DNA of 64,000 nt from Ophiocordyceps camponoti-saundersi (nom. inval.) (lineage: Eukaryota > Ascomycota > Sordariomycetes > Hypocreales > Ophiocordycipitaceae). The position numbers were made by a program, and so were the translations under genes. This document shows, piece after piece, positions 29,873-40,368 of the stretch. The number at the start of each line of letters is the position of its first letter. Within the stretch, counting starts at the first letter, position 1. The stretch covers positions 621,857 to 685,856 of the forward strand of contig PDHQ01000001.1 in assembly GCA_003339415.1 (NCBI GenBank), written 5' to 3'. The notes beneath the pieces are model-generated. The model did no database searches and was not told where the DNA came from. It saw nothing but the letters and a program-made list of their open reading frames with translations.

Positions 29873-32800
29873 ATGGCGATGAAGCGGAGACACGCGGCAG
29901 GTGCCGTTGCGGTAGCCGTGGCCGCCTGTGGCTACGCCGCGAGCTGGTGGTTCTCGGCGCTGCGGTGGATTGGCTACGCCTTCGCGAGTGGCCTCATCGT
30001 CGCCGTGCTGAGTCTCGTCGCAGTGCTGCTTCTGACGTCGCGACGGCCGGCACCGGCTTCTACGGCCGCTGCTCGCGTCTCCTTTCTCGACTCCAGGCGC
30101 TGGCCAGCCGAAGTCGAGGCCTTGCGCAGCCGCCAGCGGCATTGCCGGCCGAGGCTTGAGCTCGGGTCCCCGCGTGTGTCGCGCGCGCTCGACGGCTTGC
30201 TCGACCTCGTACTGCGCGACTTCATCTGTTCTTGGTACTCGCACATTAGTCCGAATCCCGTCTTCCCCGACGAGGTCGACAGATGCATCCGCCTGACGCT
30301 GTCGAACCTCCTCATGACGGCCGGCGAGATCGACGTGGCCGACGTGGTCACCAGCCGACTCGTACCCATCCTGACTGCCCACTTCCGCGACTTCAATGAT
30401 GCCGAGAAGTCGGTTCGCGGCCGCAAGCTCAACCGATCCGTCACTGAGTCGGAGGAGCTGGACCTGGCCATCGCCTCCAAATACCGCGACGGACGGCTGC
30501 ATGCCGCCGCCTCGCTTTCCTTCCCGGATACCAAGATGATCCAGCAGGAATACCTCCGCAGCCTGGTTGGCCGCGTCCTGCCGAAAGTTCTCCCCGAAAA
30601 CATGCGCTCCAGCCGGGTCGTTTCGATCCTCGTCCGCGAGGTCGTCGCCTGCGCCGTCCTGTTTCCCGTCGTCCAGCTGCTGTCGGACCCGGACACGTGG
30701 AACCAGCTGATGGAGAGCTACGGCCGCTCCATGCTGCAGGACAGGTCGACGGTGCGCAAGCTCAGGGCGGCGCTGGACCAACACGCCAACCCGACGACGC
30801 CTCCGCGTGCTGCCAAGTCGGTGGCCGCTCCCCGGATAGCCTCGGGCGACGGCGAGCGCAAGTTTGAAAAGTTCATCCGCGGAATTCGCAAGGTGAATAA
30901 CCTGTCGGACGCCCGCCGCTTCAGGAGTGAGGTCGCCAGCCAGCTCAAGCGAGACTTGCTCGAGGAGAACCAGGACCCCGTCTACCTGCGTCGCCTCGAG
31001 ATGGGCAAGCGGTTGTTGGATCAAAAGGTCCAGCAACTCGCCGCCCCGACCGCCGGCCACCCTTCGTTACGCTCCTCGCTCGCTGCATCGACGGCTTCTT
31101 CGTCCTCGCGGCTGGAAAACGCGTCCCTCGTCGAGCTGCTGCGCGACTCTTCGGGTCTGTCGTACTTCATGGAGTACATGGACCGTCAGCGACTCATGCC
31201 GCTGGTTCAGTTCTGGTTAGTCGTTGACGGATTTCGAAACCCGCTCGAGGACGACGCGGCCGACGACGACGAGGCAGACGAAGCCGTCTCGTCGTCCCAT
31301 CTGCCCATGTGGACGGCGTCGGACCGGGCGGATCTGCAGCAGATCCACCAAGCCTATCTTTCCAAGCCCGAGCTGAGCGTGCCCGAACCGACCAGAAGGG
31401 AGGTCCGTCAGTTCCTCAAGGCCGGCAGCGCAGCGACGCCGGCCCAGTACCATAGGGCCCGACGGTCTATCCTCAAGGCCCAGAGTAAGGTGCTCGAGGA
31501 GATGCGGTCTCGATACTTTCAGGCCTTTAAAAAGTCGGATCTTTACTACAAGTGTCTTGCCGCTCAGGAGGCGAGCGTCCCGCCCCCTTCCCGCGTCTCT
31601 TCTGGCCAGTCGGAGCCGCAGCAGCGTCCCACGGCGGTGCGAGCCGCGCCGACTTCCTCCCTAATTAAGCCCAAATCAGTCACCCGACTTGCGTCTACGC
31701 AGCCTGACACGCTATCCACGGTGCGATCCGGCTCGGCCTCGGACTTGCGGTCTCTGGGTGACAGCCATGGAGTGGCCGATTCCTTGGCCGCGCCTCGACG
31801 CTCTTTGGACGAGGGCGCCCCCGGATCTCTTTTCGGCGGTGACGACGACGCTGAGCACGACAGCTTGTTCGAGTCCGTCCACAGTCTCGGATCCGGGCAA
31901 CGGGTTCCCGATACGCAGGTGGTGCAGGCCGTCGAGCAGGCCCTCAACAACATCATGGGCGATGACAGGCCCCAGACGGCCGAGGACCTGCGGGCCTGCC
32001 TATTCGGCGGCACCGACGAGGCAGAACACAGCATTTTCTCGGATCGCGACAACGGCTCGAGCCGCGGTGGGTCGATGGACGCCGGGAGGTTCCCCGTCAC
32101 AGGCAAGGACCTCGACAAGCCCAGTATCTCATCATTGGGGCTGGTCAGCGCCGCCTCACGCATCGGTGTCTTTGTCGATGACGACCTCTTCGACGACAGC
32201 GACAGATACCTGCCGGACGAGCTCGACGAGGGCGAAGGCGGGCCGAGCGCCGCCGACGAGGGAGACGACGAGGTTCACGAGGCTGCGCCGGGCGATCTCG
32301 GCCTGGCCGAGGCCGTCGCGGCTCTAACCAATGACATCGATCGCCTCGTGGCGCAGGAGGCCATCGTCAACTCGCTGACGAACAAGGCCGAGCTCACGAA
32401 CAACGCGTCGGAGCTGCGCATCCTCCGCAAGTCCAAGGCGAGCCTGCAGAGGGAGATTCGGCGCAAGGAGCTACAGCGGCAGCAGTACGTGGTGCAGGAG
32501 AGCGACAACAGCCTCTACGGCCGCTCCGCCATCAGGATCAAGTCGATACAGGTGGGCAGGGAGGATGACGGGCGCGAGTTCGCCCTCTACGTGGTCGAGG
32601 TTCAGCGCAACGCGGGCGAGCAGATGCCGGCGGCTTCGTGGATCGTGACGAGGCGATATAGCGAGTTTCACGACCTTCATCAGAAACTGAGGTTCAGGTA
32701 CCCGTCTGTAAGGGGCCTCGACTTTCCCCGGCGACGAATGGTGATGAAGTTCCAGAGCGAGTTTCTGCGCAAGAGGCGAGCGGCGCTAGAGGCCTACCTG

Positions 32801-33523
32801 CGACAGCTGCTTCTGCTGCCGGACGTGTGCCGCAGTCGAGAGCTGAGGTCGTTCCTCTCGCAGAGCGTCGTGGCGCAGGGCCAGGACATGTCGGACCGCG
32901 AGGACAAGAAGGACATGATGACACGGCTCTACGACTCGGTGGCGGACGGCATGGACGATATCCTGGGCAACATTCCGGTGCTGGACCAGATCTCGGTGGC
33001 GGGACAGAACCTCATCACGGCGGCGGCGAGCCAACTGAACTCGATACCGCCGAGCGTCGGCGAGGAGGCCTTCCCCGCGGCCGAGGCGGAGGCGGAGCTG
33101 GACGCCTTCGAGGACAAGGAGCTGACGCCCTTCATCAAGCCCATCTGCGACGTCTTCCTCGAGGTCTTTGGGCTGAACCGGGGCAACAACTGGCTTCGAG
33201 GGAGGGCGGTCGTCATGGTCCTCCAGCAGCTCCTGGGCGGGACGATAGAGCGCAGGGTTCGGGAAAACATCAAGGCTCTCGTCCAGGAGGATTCGGCTCT
33301 CCGCTACGTCGAACTGATCAGGGAGGGACTCTGGCCCGGCGGCGAGCTGCGCCGCGAGCGGGCGCCCCGAGGGCCGGCGGAGAAGAAGGCGACGCGGACT
33401 GAGGCCAGCCTCATGCTCGCGACGCTGGTTCCTGACCTGGCGGGGAGCGTCGTCGGGAGGGCCAACGCGCAGGCGGCCAGTCGGCGCATCTTGGCGACGT
33501 TGAATAACGCGCGGCTTAAGTAG
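29873..33523 (+). CDS. mdm1: Mdm1-type sorting nexin (PXA-RGS-PX-Nexin_C)
   Basis: One uninterrupted exon of 1,216 residues. A hydrophobic hairpin at about residues 14-56 anchors it in the ER. A PXA domain follows (about 85-275; FICSWYSHISPN, PENMRSSRVVSILVREVV), then an RGS-like domain (about 410-565; LSYFMEYMDRQRLMPLVQFWLVVDG), an acidic disordered linker, a PX domain (about 884-1,000; RRYSEFHDLHQKLR) and a Nexin_C domain (about 1,080-1,190; FIKPICDVFLEVFGLNRGNNW). This order defines yeast Mdm1 and animal SNX13/14/19/25, which tether ER to vacuole or lipid droplets; the PXA/Nexin_C pair is thought to handle lipids. Lack of introns over 3.6 kb stands out against the intron-bearing neighbours. 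Long open frames on the other strand reflect GC-rich codon use. Confidence 0.92.
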   Translation: MAMKRRHAAGAVAVAVAACGYAASWWFSALRWIGYAFASGLIVAVLSLVAVLLLTSRRPAPASTAAARVSFLDSRRWPAEVEALRSRQRHCRPRLELGSPRVSRALDGLLDLVLRDFICSWYSHISPNPVFPDEVDRCIRLTLSNLLMTAGEIDVADVVTSRLVPILTAHFRDFNDAEKSVRGRKLNRSVTESEELDLAIASKYRDGRLHAAASLSFPDTKMIQQEYLRSLVGRVLPKVLPENMRSSRVVSILVREVVACAVLFPVVQLLSDPDTWNQLMESYGRSMLQDRSTVRKLRAALDQHANPTTPPRAAKSVAAPRIASGDGERKFEKFIRGIRKVNNLSDARRFRSEVASQLKRDLLEENQDPVYLRRLEMGKRLLDQKVQQLAAPTAGHPSLRSSLAASTASSSSRLENASLVELLRDSSGLSYFMEYMDRQRLMPLVQFWLVVDGFRNPLEDDAADDDEADEAVSSSHLPMWTASDRADLQQIHQAYLSKPELSVPEPTRREVRQFLKAGSAATPAQYHRARRSILKAQSKVLEEMRSRYFQAFKKSDLYYKCLAAQEASVPPPSRVSSGQSEPQQRPTAVRAAPTSSLIKPKSVTRLASTQPDTLSTVRSGSASDLRSLGDSHGVADSLAAPRRSLDEGAPGSLFGGDDDAEHDSLFESVHSLGSGQRVPDTQVVQAVEQALNNIMGDDRPQTAEDLRACLFGGTDEAEHSIFSDRDNGSSRGGSMDAGRFPVTGKDLDKPSISSLGLVSAASRIGVFVDDDLFDDSDRYLPDELDEGEGGPSAADEGDDEVHEAAPGDLGLAEAVAALTNDIDRLVAQEAIVNSLTNKAELTNNASELRILRKSKASLQREIRRKELQRQQYVVQESDNSLYGRSAIRIKSIQVGREDDGREFALYVVEVQRNAGEQMPAASWIVTRRYSEFHDLHQKLRFRYPSVRGLDFPRRRMVMKFQSEFLRKRRAALEAYLRQLLLLPDVCRSRELRSFLSQSVVAQGQDMSDREDKKDMMTRLYDSVADGMDDILGNIPVLDQISVAGQNLITAAASQLNSIPPSVGEEAFPAAEAEAELDAFEDKELTPFIKPICDVFLEVFGLNRGNNWLRGRAVVMVLQQLLGGTIERRVRENIKALVQEDSALRYVELIREGLWPGGELRRERAPRGPAEKKATRTEASLMLATLVPDLAGSVVGRANAQAASRRILATLNNARLK

Positions 33524-34226
33524 GTCGAAGGCGTCTTCTTTTTCTGTTTCAAGACAAAACCTCTAGGGGTGGTGATGATGATGATAATGATCAAGGCTAA
33601 CTGACGCTTCTAATAGTGCTCATCTCGTCTTTACCGTGCTGGACGAGCTTGTTTCGATATTGTTTGATGAGGCATGACGGGGCTGGTCTGGCGCAGGTGT
33701 GCAGTATACCTACATAGGTAGCTAAGAGATAGCTGAGGTCTTTGGGGGGGTGGGTGGGGGTTTACATGGAGCAGCGCTCACGATAACGGCCCGCTGCAGA
33801 GGATTATAATGAAGTGCCAGCCTGACAGCCTGTCGCCAGGTGCCCACTAAGGGTGCCTAGAGGCTACCTGGTAGATATATGTACACCCACTGTACACTTT
33901 TACGCAGCCAGCTGCAACCTTGGAAGCTTTTCGACGTGCCCGCTATTGCGTATGTATGTAGATCCTATCCGTACTCACGTGATTGAAACGGGGCACGTGC
34001 GCTGCCACACTAGCCCCATCTCTCTCTCTCTCTCGCCGTTTTTTTTCTCCTGCCTCTTCTTCCCACCCGTTTGCTTCCTTCTCCAGCAGGCTTTTTCTTC
34101 AACAACAAAGACGCGCCCCTTCTCTACCTCCACATCGCGAGGAGACGAAAGAAACAGCGCTTCAGCTCGAGAAGAGAGAATACTTGCATCCTGCCACCAG
34201 TCTCTTGTGGCTCATCGCAGGCCATC
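33524..34226. other. Intergenic between mdm1 and the SR-protein gene
   Basis: No gene. It includes a GGGGGGGTGGGTGGGGG run (about 33,743-33,760), a CTACATAGGTAG motif (33,710) and a (CT)n tract (about 34,018-34,034) close to the next gene's leader. Confidence 0.55.
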
Positions 34227-35884
34227 ATGACTGAGGTGTCGGCCACCAGGCTCTACCTGGGCAACCTCCCGCGAAACGGTGCTTAAACCCCCCCTCCCCT
34301 GTCTTCAGCTCTTTTGTGGTCGCTAACGTGCACCTCGCAGCTACCAAAGCTGATGTCGAAGCCCATTTCGCGACGCATGGCACGGGGGAAATTACTGAGG
34401 TGAAGCTAATGAACGGCTTTGGCTTCATCGAGTACAAAGATCCCATGGATGCTCGCGATGTCGTGCCTGGTACGTTCAAACATGTTTTTTTTTTCCTCTC
34501 ACCTTTTTGCTACTATGCTAGAACTTTGTGATGCTAACATTTGGCGCTCGCAGCTTTTCGTACGTCGCCCTCGTTTTCCTCCCATCCCCCCTCATCGAGC
34601 GCCTCGTTTGGCTGACACTTTCTCTGTCGACAGATGGCTCTGACTTCATGGGTGAGCGTCTGACGGTTCAGTTCGCCCGAGGATCGCGAAATCGTGAGGG
34701 TGCTTTTGGTAACCACGAGCGAGCTCCGCCTCGCCCCCGCCGTACACCTCACCGCATGCAGATTACTGGACTCCCGAACGAAACCAGTTGGCAGGTCTGT
34801 GCAATCTTCCCGTTTCTCGTCCAAGGATCTGGTGTTTTCTGTCATCACCACCTGTCACCACTCCCTCACGTGGAGTTAACTGTTCGGCCGATATATGGCG
34901 CCCTGTCCCTTTGATGAATCCCTTTCATTTTGGTCTGGATCTTTCACCATGGCACCTCCCTTTTGTCCCTGGCGGTTGTGTCCGGCCATCACGAGCACCA
35001 GCACCAGCACACCCAAGCTTGGTTTCCTTTTCCTCTTGGAGGCTCATCTGGACCATGTCTTCCCTCAGCCTCTTCGCCAGATCACTTTGTTCCTGAGGGC
35101 AGCGACTTACATGGAATCTGTGGAAATAGGATCTGAAAGACTTTGCGCGCCAGTCCAGCCTCGACGTCGTCTACTCCGAGACGGGCCGTGACTCCAACGG
35201 CAGAGGGTAAGGATAGGCTCGCCCTTGCTTCTCTCCTTTCTGTTGTTCTCCATTGCTGACACGCCCTTTAGTTTCGTCGAGTTCGAAACGGCTGCCGACT
35301 TGAGAACCGCCGTTGATAAGCTCGACGGACGAGAGTTCAAAGGCAACCGCGTTCAGTGCGTTGCTGATGTGAGCTATTTCGTCCCCTTCGCTGAGGTCGA
35401 AACTTCGGCGGATGATCAGATCGGCCTGACCGACATGTTCCAGACTCAACCCGACTTTCCGCCTCGCGATCGCGGCCGCTCTCGCTCCCCGGGTCGGCGG
35501 CCCTACATGCCTGCGGCCGACGACTACGATCGTCGCATGCCTCCTCGGGGCGGCGGCGGCGGCGGCGCTGGTGGCAGTGGCGGGTACAGCCCTCGGCGCG
35601 ATGGCGGTCCTTACGGCTATCGTGACCGGAGCCCTCGTCGCGAGTACTATGACGATCGAGCTCGCTATCGATCTCCCCCACGCCGTCCCATGGACGACTA
35701 CCCGCCGGCTCGCGGACGTTACGACGATCCGTACCGCCGAGACTACCCGCCTGCGCCGCCCGACCCTTACGCCAATGGACGACAGTACGATCGCCCTGCG
35801 AGGGACTTTGCTCCTCGAGAGCCGGCCTACCCTCCGCGCGATGGGTATACGCGTGATTATGAGCGGAGTGGGCGCCACTGGTAA
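34227..35884 (+). CDS. SR-type RNA-binding protein with two RRMs (Srp2/Npl3-like)
   Basis: Best model has seven exons: 34,227-34,278; 34,341-34,469; 34,554-34,559; 34,634-34,794; 35,130-35,206; 35,272-35,368; 35,444-35,884, giving 320 residues. RRM1 begins TRLYLGNLPRN with NGFGFIEYKDPMDARDVV as RNP1 region. RRM2 begins MQITGLPNETSWQDLKDFAR with GFVEFETAADL. The tail is RS/RD/Gly-rich (DRGRSRSPGRR, a Gly run, RDRSPRREYYDD, many Tyr-Arg-Pro motifs). Such proteins bind pre-mRNA in the nucleus and act in splicing and mRNA export, controlled by SR-protein kinases. The third exon is only 6 nt and restores AFHGSDFMGERL; skipping it keeps frame. The last intron (75 bp) lacks an in-frame stop, so retention would add 25 residues. 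The fourth intron is long (335 bp) and the first has a weak GTGCTT donor. Confidence 0.85.
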
Positions 35885-36575
35885 ATGCATCTCAAGTCCA
35901 CCTCACAATGTTGGCGGACACGGCGAGGAACTTTCCATAACCGAAGAAGACAGATACCTTGTACCGGGATGGCGCGCCGCCAAACGACTTGGCGAATCTT
36001 TTGATGAAACGAGGCAGAGGTTTTTTTTCTTTTTTTTTCCTTTCTGTTTACGTTGAGGACGGTGTCTTCATCTACTTTTTTGCCTGCCCGACAGAGGCGG
36101 GGGAAGGAAAAATGGTGAGATGCAGCTGACACAGTCGAGTGCAGACGGATCTGAGGACATGATAAAGGGCGATCAATAGCGGGCGACTTTCATCAGTTTG
36201 CGAGATCTCCTCCCATCTGTCTAAATGCGTCACCTTGATGGACGGAGGATGAAAAGCGGCGACGGGGCGCTGGAGGGAGAGGGCATGGACGAGGCTGGGG
36301 TGTACGATAACCCAGAATGCCTGCTACGTTTCCTATCTAGCTTTTGTACGTGCACTGGCCACTGGATGTGGAAGGCGGCCCGGGGGGGGATCAACTTCAA
36401 ACGAGTCTAGGTCATAGTTGAAAAATACATCAAAAAAAGTGAAAAAAAAAACAAAAAACCAAGAGCAAAGGGGAGAGGAAAAGAAATGTCGTGGTATTTG
36501 ACTGTGCGAGATGGCTATAAAGACGGGCAGAAGAAGCAGGAAAGGAGACAGGAAAAAGACAAGATGATGGGACAA
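35885..36575. other. Intergenic between convergent SR-protein gene and pex11
   Basis: Shared 3' region of two convergent genes. It holds a T-rich stretch (about 36,020-36,040) and an A-rich stretch (about 36,425-36,465), which may serve the polyadenylation signals of the two genes. No gene is supported. Confidence 0.55.
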
Positions 36576-37430
36576 TCAGGCTGTCTTGGACCACTGAGAA
36601 TGGATGCCGATCAGGCTGCTGCAGGCACCGGCGAGGCCGACGAAGCCATCGTCAAAGGAAACCCAGCCGAGAGCGGAGGCGGGAATGGTGAGGTCGCAAA
36701 GGTCGCAGAGGAGCTGGACCTGACTCGCGGATCTCTCACTGATGAGGGAAGACGTTAGTGATGAAGTGGGTAAAGGGTTCCGGGTTACCAAGGTAAATTG
36801 AAAAAAGTCAAGGTGGAGGGGTAAAACTCACAAGGCAATGCGCTTGCTCTCGACGACGCCCTCTCCGTCCTTGCGGTCGATAGCGGCCTCGCGACGGCGA
36901 AGCTGACGGAGGGAGTAGAGCTGGGCGGCGAGACTGAAGATGATGCCAAAGGCCCAGAAGCGATAAGCCTGACGCTGGATGACGGGGGCGCGAGGGGACT
37001 TGACGAGGCCGAGGGCGTCGGGGAGGGCCAGGGCGTCGAGGGTGAGGTAGACTGCGTATGAAAGCTGTCTCGCGACGGCAACGTAGGTGCGAAAGCAGGA
37101 ATCTGAAGCGTCTTTGCTGCTCCCGTTGTTGCTGCTGCTGCTGCTGCTGCTCTTTTTCCGTCGTTGCTGGTCAAGGGCGAGGGCGGCGGCCTGAAGGTGT
37201 TCCAGCGGCTTGCCCAGACGGAGGATTCGTCGGGTGAGACCGAGCTGGCGCTTGAGGGCGGCCCAAGGGTCGATGTCGGTCTGGAGGGCGTTTGTGCGAA
37301 GGAGGTACCAGGCGTAGAAGCGGGCGAAGTACTGGACTGTGCGGAGGAGCTTGTCGCGTCCTAGGGTGGTGGCGGCGAAGCGGAGGTAGTGGGCGAGGGA
37401 GGGGTGATAGACGAGGGCGTCGGCGACCAT
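36576..37430 (-). CDS. pex11: Peroxisomal membrane protein Pex11
   Basis: Two exons, complement(36,576-36,738 and 36,832-37,430), encode 253 residues; the 93-bp intron has a GTGAGT donor. The start MVADALVYHPSLAHYLRF and the KLLRTVQYFARFYAWYLLR amphipathic helix are typical of the family, as are LGLTRRILRLGKPLEHLQAA and the C-terminal LCDLCDLTIPASALG...GLAGACSSLIGI segment with its hydrophobic helix. A poly-Ser loop (about residues 120-127) separates the halves. Pex11 elongates and divides peroxisomes. The longer upstream frame with a His run was not used because it lies in promoter-like DNA and the conserved start is at 37,430. The gene is head to head with fbp1. Confidence 0.93.
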
Positions 37431-37987
37431 TGCGGAGAGTTTTGTTGGTTGCTTTTTGTGCGTGAGAGAGAGAGAGAAAATAGGAATTGGAAAGGAGATG
37501 GAGAAGAAGGAGGGGGGAAAATAAGAATGATGGGGATGGGGATGGTGATGGTGAAGCTGGAGCAGATGGTGGTGGTGGTGGTGGTGGTGGTGGCGGTTCA
37601 CTGGTTAGTAGGTAGGTAGTAACAAGCACATGACAGCAAGACCCGACCCGAGGTTAGATGGAATCGGTGTGCCTCGGAAGCCGGAAGATGGCGGGGTTAC
37701 GTAAGGTGGGAGAATCGGATGAAGTCGGCGTGTGCTCTCAGTCTCTCAACCCCACCCCCTCCCTCTCTCTCTCTTATGTATAGACTCTCTCCCTCTCTCC
37801 CTCTCAAGGTTCGACGCCGGGGGGGGCGGGTTGGATGGATAGTGGCCGCGCCCCGGTTGTTACGGGTTGAACGGGACGGATCTTCTTTTTTTTCCCCTTC
37901 TTCTTCATCCCTTTACAACTGTACTGTCGGGTCAATTTCAATATCATCAGTTCTGGATACATATCATCATCAGCAGCAGCATTCATA
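37431..37987. promoter_or_regulatory. Shared divergent promoter of pex11 and fbp1
   Basis: These 557 bp lie between two start codons pointing away from each other. Visible elements are a (TGG)n run (37,566-37,592), a GTAGGTAGGTAG motif, CCGAGG at 37,648-37,653 and CCTCGG at 37,672-37,677, and a (CT)n region at 37,765-37,806. CCTCGG is the core bound by the Aspergillus fatty-acid regulators FarA/FarB. The pairing would suit genes both needed for growth on fatty acids. Confidence 0.6.
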
Positions 37988-39153
37988 ATGGAGTCTGGCA
38001 ACGGAGAGCGCGTCAATACGCACATCGTTACCCTTACCCGCTTCCTCAATGAGGAACAGATCAAGCATCGCGAGGCGACGGGCGACTTTACGTATATTCA
38101 TCTCCCTCGTATCTCTCCCATTGCGTTGAGAAGAAGATGGACTAATTAAAAAAAGACTCCTCTGTCATGCCCTGCAATTCTCCTTCAAATCCATCGCCTA
38201 CTACATCCGTCGCGCAAGCCTCATCAACTTGACGGGCCTGGCCGGCTCCTCCAACAGTACAGGCGACGACCAGAAGAAACTGGACGTGATATCCAACGAC
38301 CTCTTCATCGAAGCCATGCGGTCAAGCGGTCGTTGCGCAATGCTCGTCTCGGAAGAGGAAGAGGAAGTCATCGTCTTCGAGGGCAGTGGAGGGGCTCGTT
38401 ACGCCGTCGCTTGCGATCCGATTGACGGCTCTTCCAATCTCGATGCCGGCGTCTCCGTCGGTACCATCTTTGCCGTCTTGCAGCTTCCAGAGGGGGACAA
38501 GGGAAAGCCGCCGAGTCGAGAGGAGATGCTTCGTCCCGGCACCGATCTCGTCGCCGCCGGCTTCACCATGTACGGTGCCTCGGCTCAGCTCGTTCTCACC
38601 ATCCGTGGCAGTTCCGTCAATGGCTTCACGTTGGATAACGGCATTGGCGAGTTTATCCTCACCCATCCGGCTATGCGTATGCCGCCTTCTCGCGCCATTT
38701 ACTCGGTCAACGAGGGGAACTCGCTATACTGGGATGACAATACCCGTCGCTACTTTGAATCTCTTAAGCAGGCGCAGGACGGCAGCGGGAAGCCTTATAG
38801 CGCTCGTTATATTGGTAGCATGGTTGCTGATGCCTACCGTACCTTGCTTTACGGTGGCATCTTCGCCTACCCGGCCGATAAGAAGAGTCCCAAGGGCAAG
38901 CTGCGTATCCTGTACGAGTGTGCGCCCATGGCCATGGTGTTTGAGAATGGTATGATGACTTTTCTTTCCCTTTTCATCTATCCCATTTGACTCATCACTC
39001 TAACTGTCAATCTCTCTCACAGCCGGCGGTCAAGCGCTCGACAGCAATATGAGGAGGATGCTCGAAGTGCGGCCGGAGCACATTCACGATCGTTCTGGCA
39101 TTTTCCTCGGCAGTTGGGACGAGATGGAAAAGGTCAAGAAGTTTTTCAAATAG
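37988..39153 (+). CDS. fbp1: Fructose-1,6-bisphosphatase
   Basis: Three exons (37,988-38,091; 38,156-38,949; 39,023-39,153) encode 342 residues, a standard length. The enzyme hydrolyses fructose 1,6-bisphosphate to fructose 6-phosphate, the committed step of gluconeogenesis, in the cytosol. Diagnostic parts are VTLTRFLNEEQ, KLDVISNDLF, the metal-binding CDPIDGSSNLD, GASAQLVLTIRGS, the RYIGSMVADAYRTLLYGG region and KGKLRILYECAPMAMVFENAGG with the substrate-site Lys-Arg. Intron 1 has a GTATAT donor and an ACTAAT branch point; intron 2 splits the Asn-Ala of ENAGG. Transcription from the shared promoter with pex11 suggests induction on gluconeogenic carbon sources. Confidence 0.96.
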
Positions 39154-39232
39154 GAACTGCATAGAAGAAATGTTCTTGTTTCTTGGCTATCATTATCATG
39201 GTCCCCCTATTCCCTCTCATAACGTGGGACGA

Positions 39233-40368
39233 TTACCATACGCCCGGCAACAGGCGCGGCGTGTTCCTCTTCCAAGAACGGTAATCTTCTCGGTCGCCGT
39301 AGCGGTCGTCGTACTTGGCCTCGCTCAGCGGGATGCCGGAGACCTGGGTCAGTAGAAATGTGGTCATGGCCGGACTCAACAGGGCAAGGGCCGTGGTAGT
39401 CATGATGCCGGCGGCGCCTCCTCCAAGGCCGAGGCCGAGCTGGACGGGACGACGGGCCAAGGCGGAGGCGGCGACGGTAGCGAGGCCCGTCCAGAGGGTG
39501 ATTTCTCCGAGGTAATTGGGGAAACGACTGCGATTTATGAAGATACGTAAGCGACAAGGTCATTGAGAGAGAGACAGGGTAATACAAGTAAACCGACGAA
39601 CGGAGCAACAGACCAAAAGGAGAACAAGCCATCGGACAAAAACGGCTCATCATGCTGCTTAAGCCTCCTCCCCTCGAGCCACCTGCCCTTCTGACGATCG
39701 GCCGTAGCCTCGAGGGTCAAGCCGGCGGCCCAGAGGGAGAAGCCGAGGAGGTCGAAGAGGCCGAAGGAGGCGGACAGCATGGCGGCGGAGGGGACGGCGT
39801 TGAGGGCTATGACGGGCATCATGATGGCGGATACCCATGTTGCTTGGGCGGCGAAGGCGGATGCGAAGACTAGGGGCCGGTTGCGGATCTTGTCGAAGCG
39901 GGAGTCTGTTCCGTGGGAGAGGACGCGTTGGAAGAGGTAGGATCCCACTGTTGTTTTTTTTCCCCTCTCATCATCATCATCAGTATCGTTTACCTTGGTT
40001 TCATGTATGGTATGATAAAGAAGGAGAAGAAGAAGAAAGGAAAGGGGAAAAAAAGACCGACATCGAATCGTCCAAACCATGGCCATGGCCGTCAAAGCAA
40101 TCTGTCTCCAATGCCTAGTCTTCAACAACGAAGACCAAGTCATCGATCCGGACGCGCTCCTCAAAGCCGGAAGGAAGAGCCCCAATCCGCCGACGGCCAA
40201 GACGGTGACGGAGCCGGATATGTCGTAGAAGCGCTCCGACTGGTAGATGGTCGACGGCACGGCGAAGAGGGCTTGGATGGCGAACGCTGCTGCTACGGAG
40301 GGGACGACCGTCTGTAGGAGTGGGGAGCGGAAGGCTGTCATTCGGAGGAGGCCTTGGAGGAGCGTCAT
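39233..40368 (-). CDS. DUF1295 membrane protein (steroid 5-alpha-reductase/ICMT-like fold)
   Basis: Three exons, complement(39,233-39,527; 39,614-39,947; 40,062-40,368), give 311 residues. Diagnostic DUF1295 segments are RLGSYLFQRVLSHGTDSRFD (formed across splice junction 1), LEATADRQKGRW, HDEPFLSDGLFS and CRFPNYLGEITLW (formed across junction 2), and a C-terminal GIPLSEAKYDDRYG. About six or seven hydrophobic segments cross the membrane. Relatives include steroid and enoyl reductases and isoprenylcysteine methyltransferases with a C-terminal cofactor-binding region; the substrate is unknown here. The end lies 79 bp from the end of fbp1, a tight convergent pair. Confidence 0.85.

Noticed and set aside
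29819..31060. 413-residue minus-strand frame opposite mdm1
   Set aside because: Antisense shadow caused by GC-rich codon use; mdm1 on the other strand has clear domains.
37431..37601. N-terminal extension of Pex11 with a His run
   Set aside because: The conserved Pex11 start is at 37,430; the extension is a translated TGG/CCA repeat in the promoter.
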